Positions 22,996 to 32,780 of a stretch of 64,000 nucleotides of DNA are shown in pieces. The notes beneath the pieces are model-generated. The model did not search any database. It had not been told where the DNA came from and was given only the letters and a program-made list of their open reading frames with translations. The translations under genes and the position numbers were made by a program. The stretch is taken from NCBI GenBank assembly GCA_002224055.1, contig AZLU01000048.1:55757-119756 (forward strand). Reading direction: 5' to 3'. Within the stretch, counting starts at the first letter, position 1, and the number at the start of each line of letters is the position of its first letter. Origin of the DNA: Pezizomycotina sp. ARF18. Lineage: Eukaryota; Ascomycota.

Positions 22996-24351
22996 ATGTC
23001 GGATGCCGCCGATACCGGAACTTTGACCAATGCTGCTGGCAGTTCAACGGCGGTCTCCGTTAACGCCGACGCGTCCTCTCCAACGCCGCGCGTTAGCCTC
23101 AAAGATTCAACCGTCGCAGCTAGAGGGCATTACAACGAAGCAGCGCGGGCAACGCTTTTCGGAAATCACTCGACCTTGGAATTGTGGACAGTCTTTTTGT
23201 GGATGCTCATGATGCCGATATCGGTGCTCTGCCAACTCATTGTGCTGGGTTGTCCGATATTCTGGCCTTACTGGCTATATATACAATTCGACAACACACC
23301 AGCGAGGGGTGGAAAGGTCAGGATGTGGGTGCGAAAGGTATGAATGACCCTTTCCTCTAGATCTGTCGTCAAGTTTTCATGTTAACAAGCGTTCAAGCTA
23401 CCTATATGGTCCTTCTACCGCTCGTATTTTCCCGTCCGTCTATACTCCGAAACGAAACTCACGTCATCAACAATATCCAATGGAAAGATCAAGAATCACT
23501 TCCTCATCGCGCACCCGCACGGTATCATGCCGATGGGGTTATGGTGTAATATAGCTACGGAAGCGACGTGTATCTCGTCGGAACACCCCGGGGCGGATTT
23601 TAGGATGTGTACTCTTGCTAGCAACTTTAAGATACCGTTTATCAGGGAGCTGATCATGGCGCTGGGCATGATACCGGTCAGCGAGGAGAGCATTAGGTGG
23701 TTCTTGATGAAGGAGTCTCCGTTTTCTACTCGTATCGAGGAAGATTGCGGGAGCGAAGAAGGATATAACGGCGATATTAAAGATAACGATTCCGATCATA
23801 TCACAAGAAAACGGCGAACACAGGACGAACGCGCTGGGTTGAGAACTATTAAAAAGAGCATTGCGGTCGTAGACGTCGTCGGTGGTTCCGCCGAAGCGCT
23901 CGATCAAAAGCCTGGGACTTGCCGTCTCACACTAAACCGCCGCGAGGGGTTCCTGCGGATAGCCATAGCAACAGGCTGCTATTTAGTTCCCGTCTTCACA
24001 TTTGGCGAAAACAACTTGTTTCAGCAGAAGGATAACCCGCAAAGATCGAGGCTGCGCAAATTCCAGGAGATTGGGAAGAAAGTTATGGGCATGAGTCCTA
24101 CGTTATTCTGGGGGAGACCGCTGAGAGGCAAGGACGATTGGGGATTTGTGCCGTTTAGGAGGAAGGTTAGCACGGTCATAGGGATGCCGATCGACGTTGA
24201 AGATATCATTGGAAAAGTGGAGAAAGAGGAGGACATCAATGATGAATTGATTGATAAATTGAGGGATGTTTATATGCATGAGCTACAAGATCTCTATAAC
24301 AGGTGGAAGGATAAGTTGGATCCGGCCGGGAGGAAGACATGGAGATTGTAG
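22996..24351 (+). CDS. DGAT2-type diacylglycerol acyltransferase
   Basis: Two exons, 22,996-23,337 and 23,398-24,351, joined by a 60-base intron (AAG|GTATGA, phase 0), give an intact protein of 431 residues. Residues 62-98 form the hydrophobic hairpin that anchors DGAT2 enzymes in the endoplasmic reticulum. The catalytic HPHG is at 153-156, preceded by SFYRSYFPVRLYSETKL. NIATEATCISSEHPG, VDVVGGSAEAL and GFLRIAIATGCYLVPVFTFG are the other conserved blocks. The family transfers an acyl group from acyl-CoA to diacylglycerol to make triacylglycerol; some members act on other acceptors. A charged insert of about 60 residues (DCGSEEGYNGDIKDN onward) separates the HPHG half from the VGGS block. An earlier in-frame TTG at 22,969 is not needed. 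This gene shows no break. Confidence 0.92.
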
Positions 24352-25087
24352 CATAACAAGACTCTACTTCTGAACATTTCTCCTATATCTTGGAGCAAAC
24401 CTTCGAGCTGCTGCCACCGCCAGCTTTATCCGGATTCTTAGTTGCCTTGATGTCTCGTAGGTACGCGAAAATAATATCTCAAGACTTTTAAATGCCTGAA
24501 AATGCAACAGCAGTTAGAATGGATGCTAAGATGGCCAAACTTAGATACTAAAGACCTATTAGCCACTGGAGTGAACCCTAACGGGAATGATATTCATAAA
24601 GGCCATTGCAATTTGCACATCGTACAAACACTGTCGTGTCTATGTCGTCGAGTTTGTTCTCGTCTTGAGAATACGGCCCCTGAAAATCTGCGAGCAACGC
24701 CGGCATGTTTGTATGTCATAGAGAACGCCTTCGAGGTTCCTTAATTTGGAGTCTACGTTATCAAGAATCTGATTCTTCTTCTTCACCTCTTAACCCAGCC
24801 TCCATACCTGTTGCAGAAGTGTTAAATACGCCTTTCCGCGATCCTGGGAAGTAAGTATCTCATCTCGGAATTTACGTTCACACACCAGATGCAACCTGTC
24901 CTATATCTCAAAGCCAACCGAAGGATACTAATTTCGGCCTACGGTACTGCTTGAAGCGTCTGCTTATCACTTCTTCTTCCAATAGTTCCTGACGTATACT
25001 CCGATCCTTAACGATCGGTCGATAACGAGATTCCTCAATCCGCGATCGCTTGCAGGGGTGGTGGTGGTGTATATTCGGGGCAAGATC
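24352..25087. other. Intergenic downstream of DGAT2
   Basis: The minus strand from about 25,070 to 24,910 continues in the same frame as the BTB relic after its stop, with a basic sequence (CKRSRIEESRYRPIVKDRS), so that gene may once have extended here. Otherwise nothing is seen. Confidence 0.4.
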
Positions 25088-25687
25088 TTAGCACAAGCAT
25101 TCTGCCATAACTAACGGATGATGGGCGAACTTCTCTACTGCCAGGCTTTTGAGATCTCCGATGTCGTACTTTTCGGCGATAGCGTAGACGGCAACATTGC
25201 TGAGTCGGGCTTGGATTGTGAGAATCTCCTGGGTGTTTCACCGTCCTTTCCCTTGTTTCCTTCTTCGGATCCATTCCTCGACGACGCGTCGTTGCTAGAA
25301 TCGCCACCAGAGCCCTGAGGCACAGGCTTGCCATTTTGCGAAGTATCGGGTAACGTCTCGTCCGAATCGACATAGTAGCTTGTATAGAGGTAGCTCATCA
25401 TTCTCTTCACCGTAGCCTCGTCGTCGCCGTTGAGACTGATAAGACCTCCCTTCGCCTCCTTATTTTTCAACAATACAATTAGCCCTATAAATATGTCGCA
25501 AAAAAGTAAAACCTCTTGAAATATTCGATTATCGAAAACTACCTTGAAGGAGCCATCGCACATAGCCGCTAGAACTGGAGATTGAGAGCAGATTATGGCC
25601 CGGTGAGCGTTGAATTTGCTTCCCCGCACACAAGCGTGATATCCGATACTTGGATGAATAGAGAAGCTTCAGGATAACCGGAAGCAT
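25088..25687 (-). pseudogene. BTB/POZ-domain protein relic
   Basis: The ATG at 25687 reads MLPVILKLLYSSK, then in another frame SDITLVCG, then back to SKFNAHRAIICSQSPVLAAM. This is the standard BTB order. After CDGSFK an 84-base intron (25,459-25,542, AAG|GTAGTT to AAATAAG) is intact. Exon 2 reads GGLISLNGDDEATVKRMMSY LYTSYY with an acidic, Ser/Gly-rich insert. A further frame change gives NVAVYAIAEKYDIGDLKSLA and VEKFAHHPLV, stop at 25088. BTB proteins dimerise and often recruit Cullin-3; fungi have many of unknown role. At least three single-base frame changes in 200 codons would abolish the product if real. Confidence 0.65.
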
Positions 25688-27165
25688 CTTGTATGCTGCT
25701 ATGAGTAGGCAAATGGGGCCAAAAGAAAGGGTTCAATCCTGAATTATATTTTGAAATTTAGGTTCACAGGAAATTGGGACAAAGTCGCGTCCGAAGGGAT
25801 GATAAGGGGGATACTAGTATATTTTGTGATCGACTTTGAATTTCCTGTGTAGACAAATATTACATCCTCCAAAGCTCGAGGGAGGCATAGAGAACCATTT
25901 ATACACGCACAGAAACGCGACTACTGAGGCTTTCTTTCTGGAGGGTCTCCTGTCAAGTTAGTATCTACTGGTTCAATGAGGACCTTGAGAAGGCTATTGT
26001 TTCCAGCGTTTCTGCAAAGGAGCAACTTGATGCGTAGATGTAACCACGAAATCCGGATTCTATTTAAGTACATATAAAAGCCGCGCCGTGAATGCGCATA
26101 TAATTAGATCTGGCCATGCAAAATCGTTCGAACAATATTATCGAGCGGATTCAATTCTAGCGAATAATATAGGGCACTCTTATTGCGTGAAACAAACCAA
26201 CGCTAGCCACCGTAAGGCAAGATAAACTTTAAGACTGCCGGATACCCAGAGTAAATAGCCCCTACATACCCTTTCATTCCCTTTGACCCGGCCAGTAGAA
26301 AAATAAGCTCCAATGGCTGAGTGTGTGTACGATTTGAATGCAAGGACCTCAGATAATGCAGGACCTCAGATAGAGAAACTAACCTTTCTTTTTTTAAACC
26401 GATGGAAGATATTGGAAGAATCTTGTGGCGATTTTGGGAAGCGGATAATACCCAGCTAGCGGTGGTACACATTGCTTCTTCGTCTACGTGTTTCTCCTCC
26501 CCTATCACCTTGAAAGCGAAATGACAAAAGTCATTGCTAAAAAAAACCAAAGCTCAAAGTAGAAATGTGAATGGCGGAACATTATTGTAAATAATCCAAC
26601 AATTTAAATATTATAACACATACTAAGAAACATGATAATGAGTATATCAGTGGAACAAGCTAGGATGTTGCGATTAGAGTGAAGGTATAGCGTAGTAGGG
26701 ACTCCGGACGGTTTACCAGACTTGACAATGTCTGCGGGAGCGCTAAAACAGGGCCAGTGGCAGTAGAAAATAATGTAGCTAATGCATCTCTCGTCTTGTC
26801 TAAGTCAATGTCATAAGAAACTTGAGAAATCTAGGCAGACTTGAGTATAATATTTCTTGCATTCCAAACAGACCGGCGCAGCCTCGTTACTCGCTATTCT
26901 TTCCGTAACTAATTACCTTACGGTTTGCCGTCGTTACTACCTTCTTAATACGTGTCGATGTCTTCAAACTAATATTTCTCTTTGAAGCGTTGCAGGAAAG
27001 ATTTCCAATCATGAAAATTCAGGCCTTTCTTGTACTCTATCCGGATTCATCGTCGCTGGTATCATTCAGAAGACCGTAAACACCCTTGATTCAATCTAAG
27101 TTGGAATAGTACATTTTCTTCCGTGCGTAGCTTCATGCCCTCATACTTCACTCCAATTATTAGGA
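25688..27165. other. Intergenic, no gene seen
   Basis: A minus frame at 26,203-26,550 is open for 115 codons and ends with GYVGAIYSGYPAVLKFILPY, vaguely ankyrin-like, but I cannot support it. A 17-base direct duplication (AGGACCTCAGATA core) lies at 26,343-26,373. Confidence 0.4.
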
Positions 27166-27474
27166 TCAGCGGTGTGAACACCTCGTCTTCTGGCTTCCAT
27201 TTGTCGAGAGTCTAAAGTAACGTTGCCCCCAAGTTTTTGTAGCTTGCGATAAGGATGGAATTCCTACCAACGTTCTCCATTGCTCGTTGTGGATGTCGTA
27301 TTGACAGGGTAACCTTGTTGGAGCATCGGTGACCGTTTCACCCGAATCGGACAACGCGTTGAGATCGGCCCCGCAGCTATGGAGATATTCCATAACGAGG
27401 GATATTCTTCCGATGAACTCCAAATACCCTCTGGTCGTCTGAGCGCGAGAGAGAGGTGATGGAGAGGGGTGCAA
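27166..27474 (-). pseudogene. Possible ankyrin-repeat remnant
   Basis: The phrase VMEYLHSCGADLNALSDSGE resembles the second helix and loop of an ankyrin repeat (LLxxGADxNAxxxxGxT). Only one such unit is visible and the rest of the 102 codons shows no repeat. It may be a relic of a larger ankyrin gene or a chance match. Confidence 0.25.
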
Positions 27475-29077
27475 TTTTTAGCATTTGGCTCTGCACCGTG
27501 ACGACGAAAGCCTTGTTTCTAAAACAAGTTTGTTTAGCTAGTAGCGCTTTTGGGGGGAGCTAAACATAGCTCCCCGGGTAGAAGACCACGGAGACCGAAG
27601 TCATATGATTAGAGTTACGAGTTAAGCAATTTTCTTGGCCCGGATGCTGGATCCTTTAATCAAAGATTCCATTTCACACCGCGACGTAGTAAACACGGCT
27701 AAAGGATGCTTTATGAATTTTAGCGCGGTTTTCGACATTGACGGATGCTCTAACTGCTTTACTAGTAGTATTTATCATTACCTAGATTAAGCCAGCTTCT
27801 AGTGTGTCCATTTCTGGAAAGTGGCCGTCTTGTTTTCACGACTGAGATCACTATATCGTAGCTTTACTTTCCGGTCTCTATTTGATGGACGTTTGGGCGA
27901 AAGGAGATATTCCCCATGGGAGACGGAGCGGTCACTATTTGCTCCGAGTGCTGAACTCTTTTGCCGTTACATCGCACTGAAAAGCCTGGATAAGATACCT
28001 GCCGCTACAATAAAGTACTAAAGCTAAATCAATTTCGGAAGTCGGGCACTTGAATGTTTACTGCCTTTTCGAGAAATATGGGACGGAGCAACCGTTTTGC
28101 GATGACAATTTTTTCTTACTGTGGGCTATCATTCTCCGGTTTTGACCCATGCCTTCTTGATGAATATCGCAGGGTTGTATTTGATATTTTCCAGTCTAAA
28201 CGCTTTGGCCTGTTTAGGCTGACGTTTAGTGCTCTGCCAATGTCAAAACTTCCGAGCGTTCGCGCTTTCGGCGCCCCGGCAGGGTCAAGCGAATATACAG
28301 ATACCAAGGCGAAGTCATTGAATAGCCACAAGAGTGACATAGATGTTATTCAGAGGTTATATCTTAACGTCCGTCAAACTTGGAAGTTTTAAAATTGGTT
28401 AAGAAGCTGTTTTATTCCCCGATAACGGCCGGTGCCACTGACATTTCTGCTAATAAGAAATATCTGCATGGTCGCATACATGTCAAAACGTGCTCGAAGA
28501 ATGTTCTCAGTATCTTAGGGTTTAAGTTTCTTGTTCGAGAAATCGCTAGGATTAAGTACGTATTCGATATTAATCTCGATGTATTCGTATATTCGCGCTG
28601 ATAGTCCCACGAAGAGTGGGGAACGGTTATACCGAAAGAGTCCTAAGGGCCCAGGCCGTTTTTCGTGAATGTCTGAGTTCCATCCGCGGTATGAACAAAC
28701 ATAATGTTATCCAATAGCTTTCTTAACCATTCTCCAAGGGTGGCTTCATTGCCGGGGTTTACGCACCTCGGTTGATGAGTATTTGTAAGGTGAACTATAT
28801 GCGATGCTTGAGAATTGGCGGTAACCCGTGAATTCTTCAAGTTCGCAGTGATCATCAAGCCGCGAGCCACGATGACTATTGTATTTCTACAATTGGATTC
28901 AACCTCCAATTCAGAACAGAGCTCCAAATTGTATATAATACCTCCTGAACCGTTCCTTCTGCAGGTTCCTTTTAGACAACATCGTTCCCTTCTTCAACCA
29001 GCGCAATCTATACATCCTATCCCCTTATCGTCGTTCTCTTCGACTTTCTTCTGCTCGTCCGACTGAATAACAATAGA
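27475..29077. other. Intergenic, no gene seen
   Basis: Open frames on both strands between 27,800 and 28,930 overlap each other, lack motifs and have no usable splice structure. The last 100 bases are a pyrimidine-rich leader for the secreted protein at 29,078. Confidence 0.45.
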
Positions 29078-29768
29078 ATGCATCTCTTCGCAAAAGCCCT
29101 CTTCCTCATCCCTCTTTTCCCCGCTGTCATGGCAGACTGGTTCATCAAAGATGTCTACTGTCAAGACAACGACTGTCCCGCCAGGCTCAACAAGAACAAA
29201 TTCTCTTTCCACTACGACAACGGCCGCGGCATCTTGACAAACTGCCATATCAACGCCGTGTCCCCGTTTGCCATACCCGATGGCTGGGTCAACTGCGACA
29301 ACCCCGTTGTCAAAGTAAGATTCCAGGACGGCAAGAAGTGGGGCGGATGTGCAGGATTTTCCTTCTGGTTGCCCTCCAGGACGGGTAAGAGGCGAAGTTT
29401 CTTGCAATCCTCTGTGCTCTGCTGGCTTTCGCTAGAGCTCGAGACTTCTATATGAGTGACGCATAGGGACTGACAATTCTCACGAAAACTTCAGACACGT
29501 TAACCAAGGAAAGCAAATCCATATCAGCGAATCAGGGAACCGTGGCTACAACTGCCGCGTTAGCAGAGCCGTGAGTGCGCTATTCTGGCGATCCTTGCTG
29601 CTTTTCCATATATGCCCATATAGCTAATCATATTATTTTTACTGTTAAACAGCCTTGCCCTCCGGTGGCGGCGCCTGCTTCAATTGCGGTGGTAACACCT
29701 GCAGGGTTGATAGAAATTTCCAGATCCAGACCGTTCCGGATGAGAACCCGCCATACAACCCGCACTGA
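29078..29768 (+). CDS. Cysteine-rich small secreted protein
   Basis: The ATG at 29078 opens a signal peptide (MHLFAKALFLIPLFPAVMA, cleavage near residue 19). The mature part begins DWFIKDVYCQDNDCPARLNK and contains CHINAVSPFAIPDGWVNCDN and KWGGCAGFSFWLP. Introns fit at 29,385-29,494 (GTAAGA...TTCAG) and 29,571-29,652 (GTGAGT...AACAG). Exon 2 carries GKQIHISESGNRGYNCRVSR and exon 3 GGGACFNCGGNTCRVDRN, ending NPPYNPH. Nine cysteines in about 140 residues suggest a disulfide-stabilised extracellular protein, a common layout for secreted proteins involved in host or microbe contact. The phase across each intron is off by one base from what these exon frames require, so the exact protein is uncertain. 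No named family is recognised. Confidence 0.6.
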
Positions 29769-30455
29769 GTATATCCGCATTGGTAGAAGTGTGAGGTTAG
29801 AAAGTATGTTGAGAAGTAACGATGACTGTCGAGTGGTGCAGAATCATATCCGAAGAAGCGTACGAGAAGTTGGCGAAGTAAACGATGGAATGTATAATAT
29901 ACCCAGTTTGATACGGAGTGTATGAGTAGTAGGGCGAGCGAAGGGCAAGGGATTCCCTGCTTCATACTCTCGGATTTGGATATTTGTATTTTTAGATTCT
30001 ATCAATTGCAAATTTGTATTTTAACAATTCTGGATTTTCCCGTTATATTTTTAAATTCTCCAATTACCGATTTGATCTTTGGAAGAACAACCCTCTCAGG
30101 TTATCACACATTTACATTTCATCAACTCAATATCGTTTCAATAAAAGAATATGACAATATAACTGAAATGCACTTTATCAACTCAGCATCGAGAGCAAAT
30201 TCCGCACCTTCTTCTTAATCGGCAGCCAGCGTGGCAGTGAATTGACTGTGGTTGATAGTATCGTCGGGAGAGTTTCCGTCCTGCGGTGGCTTTGACGTCA
30301 CATTTTGGTCTGGATGATGCGGCGACCACTGACGGAAAATACCCATTCAAACCTCGACATACGTAAACATCGCGTCTCAGCTTGGCTCCCTCAACGATAC
30401 CGCGAAAGCATACCAGATCCCTGACTAGGATATAAAGATACTTAATAACTGAAAA
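29769..30455. other. Intergenic, no gene seen
   Basis: AT-rich spacer with several ATTTTTAAATTC-like words at 29,985-30,060. No frame is supported. The region upstream of 30,456 serves as leader for the next gene. Confidence 0.45.
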
Positions 30456-31432
30456 ATGCCTGTTACCACGCGCTCAAGCAAGGGAGGCTCAGCATCGAGT
30501 CCATCAGCCCCGAAGATTAGTAAATCAAAGGACAAAACACCGTGGAAGAAGCGTAAGCAACATCCGAAGAAAACCGATAATTCTCCGGCGAAAAAGAGCA
30601 AGAAGAAAGAAATCAAACAACCAAATGAAAAGATGGGAGCTGGAGAAGAACCGAAACTTAAAAAGATCAAATCTGATCCTACCAGTTCTCTTCTTTCAAA
30701 GCTACCACGCTCGACCGCGAGAGAAATTGGTCTCGAAGAACCGTTGTCCAGCGACGCGAAGACCTTGTTCGCATTATTCTCGCGGCTGATCTATCGTCTG
30801 CACGGATCGGGCATGATATAGCGTTCAAGTCCACGAGGAAATTGATCGAGCAGGGCTGGAATGATGTTAAGAAGCTACAGGCAAGCTCATGGAAAGAGAC
30901 GGAGGTTTTGACGGAAGGTGGATAACGAGATACCGCGAAAAGACGGCAACTTATTTGGGAGAAATAGCGGATATGATGATGGAGAAATATGGTATGTATC
31001 TTGCTCACGAGTTAGTTTCAAGACGTGACTCTCTCTGTTAAGCTTCGGACGAGAAAGCTAAACAAGCTTCATATTTGCTGCAGATGGCGACTTAAATAAC
31101 CTATTCAAAGAGGCGGACGGCGATATCAAGAAGGCTAGATCGCTACTTAAGGAATTTAAGAGTATGGGTGATACCGGCGTTGATATCTTTCTCCGAGATG
31201 TGGTACATCTTGAATAGTCCATAATCTTCTTCTGTTCGACACTAATTTTCAACCGTGGTTCTAGGCACAGATGTTCTACGATTAATCTCGTCCCATTTGC
31301 GGACAAGAAAGCGCTGGAGCGGCAGACAGAGCTGGCATCGGGAAGACGGCAGAGGAGATGTATGAAACAGTTGGAAAGGATGCAAGGAAATTAAGCGCGC
31401 TTTGTACTTCATTGGTTATAAATGGGTTTTAG
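30456..31432 (+). CDS. HhH / endonuclease III-like protein with Lys-rich N-terminus
   Basis: The ATG at 30456 opens a basic region (MPVTTRSSKGGSASSPSAPK, then long Lys-rich stretches), probably nuclear. After SLLSKLPRSTAREIGLEEPL a frame change near 30,770 leads to ADLSSARIGHDIAFKSTRKL and IEQGWNDVKKLQASS. Another near 30,925 leads to TRYREKTATYLGEIADMMM. Exon 1 ends at 30,991 (GTATGT), and exon 2 begins at 31,084 with DGDLNNLFKEADGDIKKARS, then LLKEFKSMGDTGVDIFLRD, the helix-hairpin-helix G-x-G type block. The last exon reads PFADKKALER and GKTAEEMYETVGKDARKL. This order matches fungal proteins annotated as endonuclease III-like or DNA glycosylase-like; catalytic residues cannot be judged across the broken frames, so enzyme activity is only inferred. 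Confidence 0.6.
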
Positions 31433-31859
31433 GTATTTGAGAACATCAGTTAATAAACGAATATGGAACATGCTTGTATGAACTGAAATACATTGCTTCA
31501 ATGGGAATATTGTTGCCAGGATTGCAATGATAAGGAATTATAGTAGGCTAGAAAAGCAATCGATATTTCTAGCACATTTGGGATAACGCAGCTGTTCCAT
31601 GGAAGACTCCGGAACGCGCTACGTGCGTTGCACTTCGAAGTTTGATGTATTTAGCTTCTTCGTTACTAACAATTGTCAAGGAAACTTCCATATTGATTTG
31701 ATTTGATTTGATTTGATTTGATTTAATTTGATTTGATTGAATCCCTCTAGCCAAATTCATCAATTGTGCGAATGACAGCATGTGCAAACTTTCTTCTGAA
31801 TACACCAACCAACTTTTCTTGAATAAAACCACGTTGGGCTTTGCAAGAAACTAAGCTAG
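31433..31859. other. Intergenic with pentanucleotide repeat
   Basis: Holds the GATTT repeat. The minus open frame across the repeat (31,569-31,832) translates the repeat itself and is not supported. Confidence 0.5.
31693..31739. repeat. TTGAT/GATTT pentanucleotide repeat
   Basis: About nine units of a five-base repeat, one unit with a G-to-A change. Confidence 0.9.
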
Positions 31860-32780
31860 CAGAACGCGTTCGAGCCCAATTCTCTAAAGACACAGAAATC
31901 ATCTCCATACAAGATCATTCTCGACAAACTTCCACAGAGATCTTTCTATATATTCTCGAGGCTTGGACCTAAAACAACCTGAAACTACGCGTCCGGTTTG
32001 TAGGCAGGCGCTTCCGCGACCCGTTAGAAAAGTCTGCAGAGAACTCCAGCACTACACTTAACCAGATCCTGTTCAGAAGCAACCTCAAGAAGCTCATGCC
32101 GTCAGTTCAGCTACAAAATGCACACTTCGAGATTCGTCCTATCTTTAAGCTCTTTCTTGGTGGAACGAGTATGGACAATTTCAGTGTCTGGGACGTAACC
32201 GAGGATCGCGAGAAACGAAAGCTGAGAGATTTCCCCCATTTGTTGAATGAGAATGCGTCATCGCCGGCAACTTCCCACGCGGGCAAATTCGAACGGGCCC
32301 TGCTGATTATGCCGGAAAATTATGGGATGGATCTCATGTCAAACGCTCTGTTCCCTGATTAGGGGTATTATCCGAGTTTAGGATACTGTTACTGCTTGAT
32401 GGAGCTGGAGGCGTAACTTCTATCGGTGCAGAACACTGAATTGACATTGTTTTCCCTCATGGTAAGCAACATTGGAGTTTAGGAAACACATTACCGTGGA
32501 TGACGAGTGGCTTACAGCACTGCACCACTAGGTCGTGAAGTACTATTCCGGCGCGGACCCTTACGATGCGGACGCCTACCTAGACTATGAGGGCCCAGAG
32601 ATGCGTCTCCCACAGTATAGCGTGTTTGAATCTATGCCTCAATTCGTGTTAGTAAATTTCTCGTTTGCTGCTAGGAAAAAGGCCGTGTTGGATTTTATTC
32701 GTAGCAATCCATGCTTGACTCCGTACGAGGCTCCTGCTTCGGACTCGTATGAAGCTCCACTGCCGCGATATACGCCTTGA
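31860..32780 (+). pseudogene. F-box-like protein, broken
   Basis: At about 31,905-31,975 two adjacent frames read KIILDKLP and TEIFLYILEAW, the usual start of a fungal F-box. Next comes LRVRFVGRRFRDPLEKSAEN and a long stretch LKKLMPSVQLQNAHFEIRP, then TSMDNFSVWDVTEDREKRKL and FERALLIMPENYGMDLMSN to a stop at 32,360. The 3' part, LEFRKHITVDDEWLTALHH, meets an in-frame TAG at 32,530-32,532 and continues as VVKYYSGADPYDADAYLDYE to 32,780. The layout fits F-box proteins with a variable C-terminal region. It lacks the motif of copies A-D, so it is a different subgroup. Confidence 0.45.

Noticed and set aside
26203-26550. Minus-strand frame with ankyrin-like ending
   Set aside because: One weak helix-like phrase only; no second repeat unit.
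28994-29407. Long minus-strand open frame opposite the secreted protein
   Set aside because: It mirrors the plus-strand exon 1, which has a signal peptide, cysteines and splice sites; the minus frame has none.
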